64,000 nucleotides of DNA from Setaria digitata (taxonomy: Eukaryota > Nematoda > Chromadorea > Rhabditida > Setariidae): NCBI GenBank assembly GCA_003640385.1, contig RCAB01000088.1, positions 62,001 to 126,000 on the forward strand, read 5' to 3'. Shown here piece after piece: positions 11,313 through 24,800 of this stretch; the first letter of the stretch is position 1; every line of letters begins with the position of its first letter. A program made the translations under genes and the position numbers. The notes under the pieces were generated by a model. The model did not search any database and had not been told where the DNA came from. It saw only the letters and a program-made list of their open reading frames with translations.

Positions 11313-14300
11313 ATGCAAATTTCCTCCATGGACAACAGCACAGTTCCACCGAAGCCGCTCGCAAAAACTATTAGGTTTGCCAAATTTTAGCTTTTATGGA
11401 TTTCTAAAATAAAATTTTAGCCTTATGGTTCAAAATGACAGTATTGCTAAAAATTCATCTATTTGTAGATTATGTGAATGGTGATTGCTGGATTTCATCT
11501 CGGTTCTGTTTGATCTGAAATAATTTTAATTTCTAGGCAAATATTGATATTGTGTGAGAAAGTGGACTTGTTGATTGATGAAGATGATTCTCAAACACTC
11601 ATGTGTTCTGAAATACATTCATTGCGATCGAGGTGTAACGCTATTTTTATTTTATCCAAAATTAAAATCCGGGGTAGAATAGTGGAGTTTCTGTGGTTGC
11701 AAACTATATTTTAAGTTGTCGTTATAAGATATCTTATATAAGTTCTTTAGGCATTCTAAAAATGATCGAGGACATGTGTGAAGAAATTTTGTTATTCCCA
11801 TCCGTTTTGCGCCAGATAAATAAGAGAACATTTGGTAATCGGAGGTGATGAGGTTTAAGAATCCCCATACTATGGACAGAAATTGCATTTTAGGGTCATC
11901 AGATTGTGTAGGACGGTGTTTTTCGATATCGAATGGAGCCGTCGAATTCTTGATAGAATTTGGAAAAGTTGTTACTATTCGGTGATATGTCGAGTGCGAA
12001 AAGCTGCCTTGAGTGTCGAACAAAAGAATTGGGCCGAAATGCTACTTTCAACATATGTGAAAGAATTGTGCATTTTCGCCAATGATTTTCCCCACTTGTG
12101 TGCCGTATCGTGTTTATACATCGGCGATCTACGTCGCTATGCGTGGCTAATTTGCGGCACGGAAAAATATAGGAATTTGGCCCTGCTTCATTACCGGTAA
12201 TATTTTGCCAAAAATGCACTGTAAAGCTCTGGAAACTTCTAGATTTATTTGGAAATCTGTATGTATCTTATACTGACTTCACTATTTGATTTAAAAGTCA
12301 TCAAGTTAATTTTTTACTTTAATATCTGGTATGTCCTTTTTGTACACTTTTTTACTTAATGTAATGAATAGATAGCTCACTTTTTGGTTATTTCGAATTA
12401 ATGCAGAACCATTTTTCATGACTTTGAAATATAGGTTGTATTACCGGCCTTTCATATATGAAATAATGTAAATTTCTCAAAATTTGCCGCTCTTTTCTCA
12501 GACAATGGTTAAATTAAATTGTTCTTCTCAGAGCAATGTAATTTTTGCAGGAAATCGGCGAAATTGGATGAAAAAAATGGAATTGCATTAAATCAACTTG
12601 GTCTTCTTGTTCAGGAAGCCAACCCAGCATGTGCTTTGCTTTATTTTTTGCTGGCTGACAATGCTCCAGTACCTTTTGATGGTGCCTATGCAAATGTTGT
12701 TCGTTTGTTAAATCAGCAAGAAGAACAGAAAGAAGAAAACCCCACAATATCTGTTCTCGAACAGTGTTTCACGTATTTCAGGTAAGGATTGATTATCTGC
12801 CATGATCTGTTTAAGATTTGTTTCGTTTTGCTGTTATTTGATATGGAATAAGGCTTCAGCCGTATTAGATGTATGGTTAGAAATGAGTGCTTATATAAGT
12901 TGGTAAAAGTAGTTCTTTAGAATATTGCCTTAACAATCGTCTTTTCCTTTTTCATTACCATATGGTTTTCTCAGTATAAAAAGACCTAAGTCACAAATAA
13001 GTCCGAATATTCCCTGATCTTCCGGACAAGATATTTAGGTTAATTTAGGCAGTCGTATTTTGAAGAACTCTCGATAAAGTGGTCGGAATTCTTCACACTA
13101 CAGTTGGAAACTCGACATGCATTTCACGTTGCTTTGTCGATTAACACAGTTGTTCTGGCAGCTGTGACTCTGTTAAAGAAAGGTGAGTTTTTTGACTCCC
13201 CCCTTCCAAATTCTAAGTAGAACAAAGTGAGCTACATCTTATATGATCTACATTTGATTGAAGCATTGCCGGGATAGTTTTTTTTAATATAAATTCTTAA
13301 TAAAACGCGTAATAGATGTCAGTTCTCCTGTTGATGGCATTTTTTAGTCTGCCAAGTTTTCGAATTTAAGAAGTCAGTATGGTACGTCAGATATTTAGGT
13401 GACCAAATTTTAATTATTTTTCTTTTTTTTTTAAATTTTCTACAAATTTCTCAGAATCATTTACAGGAAAAGAAACGGAATTGCTGTCTCTAAGTAAATT
13501 GTTCTTTCGAATTTCGGAAGTTACGACTCAAAATATGAAAGAATGGTATGGGGCAGAGGCTGAAGGAGTTAATTTACGAAGGCGTCGGGCATCATCGTCT
13601 GATGAAAGTGTGGATGTTGAAATAAAGGAGAAGCAGAAGCATCTGATTCAGTCCTCATCAATAGAGGATGATGTGGTTTCAGAGGATGATGAGGGAACAG
13701 GGGAGAAAGAGCGAACAATTCTTAATAGACGAAATCGCGAAACAAAGCACAGGATAGAAACGCTTCTTGTTGCTTTGCTTCATGCAGCAACTTCTTTAGC
13801 TCCACATGTATATAACGACATAGTGCCATCGGCACTTCATTGTGTAAGTTTTTTAACTATCACAGTTTTTTCCGGTGATGAGAAGTTAAGGATCACAGAT
13901 TTTATAAGGATTTTTTTAAAAGAGTAGAATCAGTGAAGCCAGAGCACAGGTATTATTTGCAAATATCTTTGCTTTGTTGACAGTTTCACATTGTCTTTAG
14001 TATTGTTAAGTTGATTTTAAAGCTCTAAAATTAAATAATCCTTTTTCTTATGCATCTCGAACTGAGAAGTCAGTTAAATGATTTTGCATTGTAATTTAGG
14101 GAGAAGGAAGATTGGAAACAACTATGATCACCGATCATATTAATGCAGTTGATATTTTTAGCTCCTCTACTACTTTTTTAAATTATTAAGAAATTGCCGT
14201 GTTGGAAAATATAATTTGTTTGGTAATGTTTTTCAGCAGTACGAAGATTTTTGCCAACAGTTGATCCAATTTTTGAACCTTTTGGAATTGAACTTGGAGG

Positions 14301-15668
14301 GTAAATCAGAGAATTTATGGCAGCTTGGTGGTCCAACTCCATGGGTGCTTCTTCCGCGTTTTTTGCAAGCTTTCGTTCACTCTCCACATACTCCTGTCAA
14401 ATTCGATGAATTTTTCCTTTATGCTCCGAAGAATTCAACGAAGGAAATTAAAATGAAAAACATGGCAAAACTTTGGCTGGCGCATGATGCTGAAAAAGTA
14501 ATATATAAGTTTATTGGAGACTTCTAGTATAGGTGCTTTACTAAGAATCTTTTGATAGTCGCTTTTTTTCCACTTAACAGTATCTTGATTTCTGGGCTTG
14601 TACACTCTTTTCCGAATGCAGTGGCGGGATTCTTCAAAAACTTTCCTTATGCTTATTTAGTTCCTTTTTTTTTTTTTTGTTTTTGTTTGCAGGAACACAT
14701 ACGAACGTCTTTACCTCTATATGTTGTCCCACACGAGGATGTGCTGCTTCAGCGGTTGGAAGTTATGAAGAAGATTTTGAAGAAAGATAAACTGATAGTG
14801 GCTATAGCAGAGGGAACCTTTCGAAATCTGGATATGAAGAAGGATAAGCCGGAGGTTCGAAAAGCATTGCGTTGGATTAATGCACATATATCGAAAGGTA
14901 ATGGCTGTCTACGAATTATACCACAATCAACACCTGAAAAATGTGCGGAAAAACTCTTGGCACAAGCGCCTACTACGTCGACTGTGTTCGTCACAATACT
15001 TACATTGATGCAAGTTGAAGCAGATTCTGTTATCAAACGTGAGTATTTTTTCCTGGAATTTTTTATTTTTGCATCAACTATGCCGCAAAAAATATTTCTC
15101 GATTCGGATGTCAAGTTTGATATCTGAAAGCAAATATGCGTAAACTTGATAGGTAGTCTGCATTGGTTTGAACGTAGAACAATGTTCCTTTTCTGAATTT
15201 TGGTATATTGTCTTTCATATCATTGTTGTAATAAAAAGAGATACCCAGACCTTCACTCATGGGGTAAATATGTAAATATTCACTTATATGTGCATTTGCA
15301 TATTGCTATTTCTACAGTAACATGTATTGGGAAGTATTGGAGACGCTTCTAATATTGGTGCTAGGGGCAGAAAATGAAACGAAAAAAAAGTTGAGATCGG
15401 GGGAGGATAGACGTTGATGTTCTTAAGAGTCTTCTACGCAATTATTTCAAGCTCCTTTTTTCACATCTCTCCATTTCGTCTTGTTTATTATAAAATTTTA
15501 AGTTAAGATGCAACAAAAATGTTGGTAAATATTCGTGAAGTGTATACATATATTAGGACTGTGAGATTTTTTCTTACTGTGCCTTTTTTAGCGATTACGG
15601 TGGAGAACGTTGAAAATTTCTGCACTCGATATGATAAAGCGGAGAAGGATTTTTTACTATGTCGCTGA
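11313..15668 (+). CDS. smg-5: SMG-5, nonsense-mediated decay factor (14-3-3-like plus PIN domain)
   Basis: Nine exons: 11313-11374, 11537-11632, 11894-12196, 12551-12781, 13049-13182, 13455-13843, 14237-14497, 14693-15038, 15592-15668; 632 residues in phase. The N-terminal half has the EST1/14-3-3-like repeats: YIGDLRRY matches human YLGDLSRY, LNQLG matches FNQLG, and FDGAYANVVRL matches FEGAYGNLKRL. Residues 493-632 form the PIN domain, from LYVVPHEDV to a final exon resembling human DIKNVLDFYKQW. SMG5 works with SMG7 to recruit decay and phosphatase activity to phosphorylated UPF1. At 632 aa it is far shorter than human SMG5 (1016); most of the acidic middle linker is absent, with only a short acidic, serine-rich stretch in exon 6. 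The first PIN acidic position (VPD in human SMG5 and SMG6) is His506 here, fitting a PIN without nuclease activity. In C. elegans smg-5 and unc-37 are, as I recall, adjacent (W02D3.8 and W02D3.9). Confidence 0.93.
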
Positions 15669-18600
15669 TAACTGGTCGGGCAGTTAATAGTTCCGAAGTG
15701 GTAAAGGTAATGAATAACTTGGATGATAATATGAACGTAGTCGCGTGTTCTAGGTAACTAACTGAGGAAGATCCATGACAATATATACTGTAGTGGCATT
15801 GCTACAGAAACGGTATTTGTAGTGTTCGAGTAATTGGGAATGAGGAGTAGAAGGGGAGGAAAAGTTACAGTATGCTTTCGTTACTATGGCTGTAGAGTAA
15901 GTGAAAGGAAGGAAGGATAGGAGGTGTGAGGAGAGTGCAGCGGTGATCAGGGCCATATTTAGCTCTTTTCCTCCGTTGCGTGAGAGGACAGGTGAAGTGT
16001 GAAAGTGAGATGTTATTGTTGGTGAACAGAGAGAGGAAGGCGAGAGAAGAGGCGATCAATGATGAGTGGTTACTGGATCGGCAGCACTGGCTGTCCACAC
16101 AGGAGGCTGTGCAGCGCTAGCGGAGCGGTTCTGGTCCGTGCCCATGTGTTGTTAATTGCGCCCACCCTTTTCGGTTATTGCCACGGTTAATTACTACCTC
16201 TATAACAGCTGATTACACCTTCTACCTGTTGCACTTCACTCCTGAGCTCCAGTGAGGTTAAGAGAGCAAAGGCGGAAAGTATGTGACTCCTCCCTCACAA
16301 ATGCACATCCGTGCTCTGCCGTTATGCAGGGAGAGATGGGATGGGTAACAATTCATCAGATGTGTACAAGGAAGTTATAAGTCTAGTTCATCCAGACCTA
16401 TACCCAGTTTATTCTGTCTCATTATTTATGTAATGTAATTGCCTGCTGCCTTCTCTTCATCATTTGCTCAATTAATCCCTATTTCATTCATTCACCCATT
16501 TTCGGCTTAGGCTTACGCTCCTCAACGCTCCACTGCTGTTAAGAGTTATCGTCCGGTCGCCGCATCTAAGACTTGTTAATTTTTGAAATGCACTACACTT
16601 CAGTCAACTGAAACTTCCACTTGTCATCTTCCTTGGGTAATTCTTCGTTCTTATAACTGAAATTTCGTATCTTTTTTTCTTGGAATTGATATCTCAACGG
16701 TTTCATTTACGAGTTTTCCATTCAGGTGAAAACTTAACATTCCAAGCTATTTGAAATGAATTTCGGCTGGAAAATCCTGCAAAACTGTTTTTCATGCGAG
16801 TGTCAGTTGCACATGTTTTAATTCAGCGCTTGTAAGAAATTGGGCTTACTGCTTCCCTTCCAAAAACTTTATATTTTTATTTTCTTGAATGTCAAATTTC
16901 TTTTGTATTCACATTTAGATTGCCAAGTAATTTTTTGAGGTCTTCGTGTAACACTTGCTTTCTGGTTAATTAAACGAATTCACCATTCGGGTTGAATGTT
17001 ATTGGAATTCGAAATAGGTTTTGCATTAAAAGTTGTTCGTATGCATGATCTCTCCTCTGACTAACATCATTGTCGGTTTCATCGTAGTTCAGAGCGTTGT
17101 TTGACGTGTCGATTTTGAGGGAATAAAGATTAAGTGAAATGTAAATAATCTGATCGGTCGAATTAAATGAAGGAAAAAAAAAGAAAAAGAACTGAACTTT
17201 TCTAAACAGTGATTAAAAAGTTACAAAAATAGATGAGTACGAATTCTTTTGTTTGGACCAGCTATTAATAGGAATGAAATGAATGAGTGGATTATGGCTG
17301 GATTACTGATCCCGATTATAGCTTAGCGCAAAATCAGGTTATTGCAGATTGCTTCCCATGTTTTGTACGAATCATAGTATTTGTCCGCAGAGCCTGGAAA
17401 CCTGCTGATTACAAGTAGTGCTGTATCTATACATAGAAGTGATTCAAAAATGTTGCATATAATAATCACATTTCCACTTCTACAGGCTTAATTTTACAGA
17501 AGAATTTTGGTGTAATTATTACTGACTGTAAGAAATCGATTTGTTGATTATTATTTATGGTTGGCCGAATTATCTAAAAGTTGCAAACCGGTAGGTTGTT
17601 CCTCTTGCAGAGCTTTGCTGTGAGTATCGAGTGTATGCCTTGGGCTAATAAATAGCAAACTGAAAATTAGAAGGATGAGTATTTCTGTGGAGTGACCAGT
17701 TGTCGCTCTGATTCTATTCATTTCGGATTTATATTCTATTTGTAGAGGAAATAAATTCATTCATTGAAATATTGGTCTTAAATTTCTTTTCGATTCCGTT
17801 AAAATAGGTAATCATTTTCAGGACGAGAAGAGCTGTACCACTGTAAGGCATACCGAACTCAGTTGATCTGGAACTTCTGTGTTATGATGTTTTAGAGTAT
17901 AAAATGTGCCGCTGCTGGAGGGCAGTAGTCAGTTCATGTTAAATAGTTTCGATGTTTACGAAACACATTAAGCTTAATATTTGATTTTTTTGGATGAAGT
18001 GTCAGAATGTGATGCCTAAATTATACATATAGGACCAGCTCTTGATATTATTGTATGCACTCCAAGGTGAAATTTAGAGGTCAATTAAAATTAGGTGCAT
18101 GAAGAATCACCGTGATCAGCTTCAAACTTAACATCCCTCCCTGTTGTGTCTGTTTGACTTACCACGGCGCGATTGCGATCGATGTTGCTATTTTTTTTGG
18201 TATATTACAGATCTTTTTAAACCCATATTATTAGTGAGTATGGATTTTGTTTTGGTTGTTTGAATTGTTGTTCAAAAAAATAGGGGTGCTACCAAATCGT
18301 ATTTTTTATATGGGAAATTGAATAAAACGAAAGTAATTGTGTTCGGATTGCAACTTTCATTGATCAGTGGTTCCACTGTTCAGCAATATTTGCCTTTTGT
18401 TATATGCCCTTAGACATTATACAGAAAAGTTTGAGAACTTAGGAAATTTTCTTGCTCGTGTACCAGCTAGGTTCCTCAGTATGTTATTCTCATAGTTAGT
18501 TTCTCGTCTCATATTAAACTAGTACCAAGCAATGAGAAATGGATCCCGGTCGCTATATTTTCTGTGGTTGAGATGCATCTGTAATGGTGTTCGATGAAAA

Positions 18601-21540
18601 ATTCTGTGTGCAGTAATTCCCTATTATTTGATGACGAGCGCAGAAAATTTTTAGCAAGAAATGTCGTTATTTCATGCTATCGAGACTTCAAGTGTAGTGG
18701 CATGTAGATCGTATCATTTCATTTGTAGTGGATGAGTAATGCGTTGGTTGGAGAGTACGTACTTTCCTCCTTCTCTGCCTTTAGAGCTGGAGACGAGTTG
18801 CAGTAGCCGTTGTACGCTAGTAGATTAGATAGGTAATTGGAAGAGTTGATAATCCGCCTGCACTTGGTTTTTCTTTCTGTTCTCTTGTGCAAGGCCGATA
18901 CAATGTAACTTGGAAGGAGTGACTCATTTTTAGGGCCTACCTGCGGTGGCTTTTGGAAGGAAGTTTTCTGCAATAAAATATAATTGTTTTGCATGTGCTT
19001 TACAAAATGTTTATGTTCATCCTTGAAAGGATTCATCGTTCATTTTGTGTGTTTCGTTCACCTGCATATTTCCATGCCTCTTTTTCTTCGCTCCCCCAGT
19101 TTTCCTATCATTCGTCCCTTCGTCAGTGATAATAATTTTCAACACAATTTAATAATCATTTGCAAACTGAACTCATCGTCTTTAAAATTTTTTTCTAATT
19201 TTTTAAATTATCTGTTATGAATCATTTCTTTCACTGCGTAATTTTCGTTTTGAAAGAAAAAAAGGCCATTGGTGAAAGGAGGAGAAGGGGGAGGAAGAAG
19301 AAAATGTCTCCTATTCTTTTTCTATTAGTCGGAATAGCTTTATATGAAAAATTCACTTGCAGTTCTTCTGCCGTATAATCTCTGATATCGATATTTTGAT
19401 GAAAGTGGGATGAGCAGAGGGGAGGGGGAGAGAGATAAGCATAAGCATTCTGTCAATATAAAAATTGTGCATTTCCCTTTATAAGTCATGCTAGGAGATA
19501 AGGAATGAAGAAAAGGAAGGGATGCTTGGAACTCTTATTACTATAGTAATCAATGCTTTTCTGTTTCATCATACCATTAAGTTGTGAGATGGAACACTAA
19601 ACTCTTTAAAGACTGAGACAAAAAAGCGAAGAAGGCTGAGTGTGTAAGCGCAAGATCTGTTAGGTTTAGCTTTCATTTAATGAATATTATCAAAAAGCTA
19701 GTGTATTATGTCATTTTCATTTTAATTTCATAGAACAAATGATAGTGCTTTTTTTCTTTTGAATAGATTTCTATGCGAAACATTTACGTATTACTTTAGA
19801 CTCCTTTCTAATGTTGGTATAAGTTCCATTTGTATACGCTGGGAGAGGTATGGAATTTTCTCCGCAATCTAATGTTAGATTTTTATACTTGGAAATTCGA
19901 AAATTCTAATTGGGAGAGGAAATGGTTAAGGGTATATGTATCGGATTTAGACATGTAGAACACGATTAAAGAAGACAAGATTTTAATCGTGCTTTATGGA
20001 CAAAAGTTGATAGAAATACCAACCAATGACGACATTTACGCCCCCGAAAGACCTTCATTCATGCATGCTAAATGAACTCTCAAATGATTGAAGGGAGTCA
20101 GAATTTTTCGTGAATAGACTGTGCCGATTCCACTTAATTCGGCATCGAACTATAAGAAGCTGGCACTCATTTCTGTTATAAATGATATGAATAAAGAGAA
20201 GAATCAAGATATTCCACTTGCTTCGATTTCCGTTGGCGAGCTCATTACCTGCATGCTAATCCCACTGGCTTCGAGCAACATTTATTCAGCATAATATTTT
20301 TAGCCCTTGTAAAAGTCTTCTGTTTTGCTTCGAGTCACAGTGCTTAATTGTATTTGCTTAGATAATTGTTGGAATTATGCTGAGGATTTTTTAGTTTATT
20401 CGTGGAAATTTGCAGTTACGATATTCTCATTTACTTTTGTTTTTTGTTTATATAGTATTGATTCGTTATTGCAATTATGTTCGACATGTAATTTACTGGA
20501 TTCATTGAAATTCATTCATTTGTATAACGGATTATTTCAACTGGTTGATACGTACACCAATATGAAAGTCAAAGCTGTCTTTTACCGGTTCTTAGGGTGT
20601 CATCTTAGGTTAGCTGAATTGACCAGTCTTTATTAATGTTGGAGTTTTTTTTTTCAACTAAATTTAAAGTTCCCATGTCTGACATCTTAAGGTTCTTATC
20701 TTCATTTTTTCACTTTTGTTCCGTATTTTTTTTAAGCTGCATTATTCTTACATTCCCTACCTTTTTTTTTGTACATACTGAAATTCAGACGTTCAGTCGG
20801 ATTTTAATTTTATGTATTTGCTATTTACCCTTTGAAATTACTTGTTTTTACAATTGTTTTAAAAAAGTGTACTCTCTGGTTTGCTGCATTCTTAAGATCA
20901 TTGTTATGGCTCGGGAATTGTCAGAAATTACAAAGAATTAGAAGAAATCGGCGTTAATGTGTTAAGTCACGTTTACACTAATGCGTAAATCAATATCCAG
21001 TTAGTGCTTCTAATTTTGTGCCATATTTTTGCAGTGTATTCAATTGGGATGTTCATTTAACTGTTGACTTTGCCACCGACCAATGGAAATTGGTGAATGT
21101 TGGTTTAAAAGGGAAACAAATCCGGATGGCTGCATCAAGTTGGATTGCTAAGGTTCGTAAACGAAACGATGTGCGCAAGGAAACTTTGAAGGTTGGAGTG
21201 ATCATCATGTTTCCAGTCGATATTCTAAACAAAAAGAACACTTTCATGTTCTGTTTGGATTACTTTAGTCTAATTCATATCCTTTAATGGGTTGTATCAA
21301 GTCCCCTCGATATATTCTGAAGATATATTCTCAGTTGATGGTGAATTCAGAGGTAACGAACTTGAAGGATTAGGAAACCTTTGTGTTTGCAATCAGCAGT
21401 TGTCGAGTTCATGAAACTGTTAGCTTATCATCGTTCATAATGTTTTAAATGTGTTTCGTGCGTGTGAAGTCCAGCTTCTGAAGAATCAAGATACATTTAC
21501 GTTTCAGTTTTCGATCGGATTTAATTTTCCCAACTCCAAC
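15669..21540. other. Gene-poor region, left part of the smg-5/unc-37 gap
   Basis: I find no recognisable exon. The many short ORFs have no consistent splice partners or familiar motifs. One stretch, 21030-21189 on the plus strand, reads as an exon-like open frame between a TTTTTGCAG acceptor and a GAAG|GTTGGA donor, but I do not recognise the peptide. A moderately GC-richer patch lies near 16080-16320. The region could hold unc-37 regulatory DNA or 5' non-coding exons. Confidence 0.5.
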
Positions 21541-21542
21541 TT

Positions 21543-21874
21543 CACGCGCGCTACATTAGAAGAATCAGCGTGCTGTAGTCACTACCGAAAGGTATTGGTA
21601 ACCCCTTGAAAATCATCTGTGATTGAGATCGGGAATTGCAATCATTTCCTTTGAACGAGGAATTCCTAGTAGGTGTGAGTCATCAGCTCACGTTGATTAT
21701 GTCCCTGCCCTTTGAACATACTGTCCGTCACTGCCCGGGACTGAAATGTTTCGAGAAAAGCGGAGACTGTTGTTCCGATACCTTTCGAGGTGGCGATTCT
21801 TTTGGTGGAAACCGCTTTAATCGCAGTGGCTTGAAAAAGGGCAAAAGTCGCAACAAGGTTTCCGTAGGTGAACC
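21543..21874 (+). pseudogene. Decayed fragment of the 3' end of an 18S rRNA gene
   Basis: The DNA follows the last ~330 bases of eukaryotic 18S rRNA in order: CACGCGCGCTAC, then ACCGAAAGGTATTGGTAA, GGGAATTGCAATCATTTCC, GAACGAGGAATTCCTAGTA, GTGAGTCATCAGCTCACGTT, CTGCCCGGGACTGA, GGTGGAAACC, and CAACAAGGTTTCCGTAGGTG. Universally conserved positions are changed: the block after CTGCCCTTTG is GAACATACTGTCCGTCAC where functional genes have GTACACACCGCCCGTCGC, and GTCGTAACAAGG reads GTCGCAACAAGG. The match stops after GTGAACCT, before the true rRNA 3' end. There is no 5.8S or 28S nearby. It is an isolated pseudogene fragment, not a working rDNA unit. An apparent 94-codon ORF over it is a shadow. Confidence 0.92.
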
Positions 21875-24800
21875 TTTGTGGCAAGAAACTTTTTTTTTAA
21901 AGCATTTCCGGCATTTTTAGTGCTAGTGCCTTTTTAATTACTTTTTGTTGCCTTATCCCTACCATTCTCTTTCTTCAGTTACTTTATGACCAAAAATAAT
22001 GTAGAAAACACTGAGGATGAGCTCGCACATACTGAACGCTCTAATTTGTCGTTATTGTTTTATTGAGGCTTTCCTTGTTACACTAGGTAAAAGGTTGTTT
22101 AGCGGAGGAACATTATCAGAAAAGCATGATTTCATTCCTTTTCTGTTAATAAGTGGTTGTTCAACATCCGCTTCACAGCATTATAGATTTCTTCTCTCTT
22201 AGAGCAAATGAACTCGAGTTCTGAGCGGTTTGCACTGCATAGTTTTTTTTGCTGCAGATCCGTACATATATTTTATAGAACTCACGTAATAGTAATATAT
22301 TTAGTTAAGTTCTGCAGCACTGCTCTGCTTTAATTCATGTCATCTTCCTAATCATTTCATTTCCTTTCAAATAACTTGCGAAAACTATTTCCTGATTCAG
22401 TGCTAACTGCCCACAACTTTGAAACGAGGTGAGGGAGATGTTAAGGGTTACTTTTTGATGGAAAATGGCATCCCCTCCATTAAGAGTCATTTCCAAATTA
22501 GTTTGATCTGCAAGTGGACTGCTTTCCAGTACGAGATGTAGTTGAAGAATGAATTGCCTCGTACTTAGTATGTTGTTGTTGGTGAGTAATGTATACTGAT
22601 GAGTCCATTTAGTTCATGTAATTCAGATTATAGTTAATTATATTCCCGTTAGGCAGTGGTGTCCGTCCAGTTAGCTGTAAATCTAGTTCCCTATAGAGTT
22701 GAATTGTCAAATGGAAAGGGAAGATGCCGCGTGTTTTCATTGAATCAGTGTGAGGATATGTCACTTCTCTGCACTGAATGTATTTGATTTGATTCAGGGA
22801 GAAAGCAGAGTTAGTGATACTGTATTGATCATGTGCGTTTGGTGGCGTTCCCTCCCTCCTCTCCCGCCATCGTCCCCTTCGCCCCCCGTGGGGAACATTG
22901 ACCTGAAAAGAAAGTACTGCCTTGGTGGTGGAGTGCTGAGGTTGTCCCCATCCCTGTCTTAATTGATTTTCACTCCCTGCAGCAAAAACCAATTAAGGCA
23001 GAGAGGTCAGGGAAGTGTGAATGTGTGATGAGGTACTTTGGAGGGAAGTGTTTGTACATGTAACAGATCGTGTATGGAAACCCAACACGTCGTCCAGGAC
23101 GAGAAGAGTACTATCATCAACTGGTCGCGGTGCTTGTGGGGAGGTTGAGTGAATGTTATGGTTGTTGAGTTAGCAGTATGAATTAGTAGTGGTGATGGTG
23201 TGCCAAGGATGTCATCCACAATTTGCCTCAGGTGTTGAGGGTTGATGCAAAGGGAAGATGGAAGAGGGTAAGCATTTCCAGTGGGAAGGAATCTGCCAGC
23301 CGTTTGATCTGTAGTGGCATGGCAGGCATCACTTCGTTCTTCCCTCGACACTCGCAATGTGTTCATTCATTACCCGTTCATCGATTCATTTCTGGGATCT
23401 CTGAGAGGATGCTGCTGCAACTCCTGGATTATGATGGATGCATGCACATGCATCTGTCTCTTTCAAGTCAGCCAACCAGTAGTCCGTCAATCAGCATGCT
23501 CACAGTAAAAGGCATTTGTATTTCAGTGTTGCACCGTTTGCGTCTCACCAATTTCATATTGATTCGATGTGTGTGTGTCAGCACGTCCCCGTCCCGCAGT
23601 GGGTGCACAGAGAGGGCGTGCTGCTGGAGTGGACGAGCACGCCACACAGCACTCTCACACCATCCACTGCTGATCCACCCGTTCATCCTTCGCATCCACT
23701 TCGCCTCTTGCTTCTCTCTTTGCCGTACCTCCCTTTTTTGATGCTTCCATGTTGTAACCCATAGATGTGTTTAACTAATATATATCCCCGCATACAGCTA
23801 GCAACCAATTGAGTGAGGGAGCGCGTGAGAGAGAGAGAGACGGCAGTGATGCATGCACACTCATAAAACAATATTACCCTTTCATCCGAGTTCTTTTTTC
23901 GAATTGTTGTGGAGTAAGGAAGCGTGTTTGCATGCGATAATGCATAGTTCGATTTGTTTGCACTTAGTTGTTTCCTTAGATGATTTGCTTCTGTCTCTTA
24001 TTTCTTATCCATCCTTATGCTATATGAGAGAAAACGTTTCTCGGATCATATCCAGGCGGTGTCACTGGTCATCCCCGTCTCTGCTATATTTCGGTTGACA
24101 CCTCACTGGTGTTACTGTTCGACTGGATATCAGTTGGCAGGTATGTAGAGGAAATGAATCGGAAGGAAACTATGCATTTTTTGTTACGTATGTGGCCTAG
24201 AAAGCACACATCATTCCTTTTTGAAGCGGCGCGCAGCAATCTGCTAATGAACTTCGATAATGACTATAGTTCGACAGAAGCATGTGCTTCAGATTAAGTC
24301 AGGTTAAATCGTTCTCCTTGATAATAGAACAAAGTAGATCTTGTCTTCAGGGATTCTTTTTCTTTTTGCCGAGGAACAGTGTAATTTAAATTTGCAGAAA
24401 TCGAAATATAGACCGGTACTGGTGCTGCTTTTCAAAATAATTCTAAGGCTGTAGATTGTTTAAAGAATGAGCGCTTAATGAATCACAGTCTCTTTTGACT
24501 CTTTTGATCAGCTTTCACTAAATTTGACTGTACTTTTCCTTTTGTCTGGGCATTTTTAGCATGAGTCATGATTGAATTTCTTCAGTGCAATGTTATAACT
24601 GATGTCGATAGCAGTCTTATGTTCCTATTATTCATCTGATATTCCTGTAAGTCGTATGGATTTGTGAGGACTTCGGCATTATCCTAAAGTCTTTTTTTTT
24701 TTTTTTTTACACGTACCTAAGGCAGAGGAATGGGGAAACAAGAAATGTACCAACGACAAAAGTGGAAGGTGGTAGTGGCTACTTTATATGAACGGTCGGT

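Noticed and set aside
18719..19036. 105-codon minus-strand frame with a TTGCAG acceptor and CAG|GTAGGC donor
   Set aside because: The signals would define only a 27-nt exon, and no neighbours fit; likely chance.
20325..20941. Two adjacent ORFs of about 100 codons, rich in Leu, Phe and Cys
   Set aside because: Composition follows T-rich DNA; no recognisable protein and no splice structure.
21636..21920. 94-codon open frame on the plus strand with a reverse-strand partner
   Set aside because: It lies wholly over the 18S rRNA fragment and encodes no known protein.
23223..23741. 172-codon open frame on the plus strand
   Set aside because: It lies in the GC-richer, pyrimidine-rich zone of the gap where chance ORFs are longer; no motif, no splice partners and heavy low-complexity composition.
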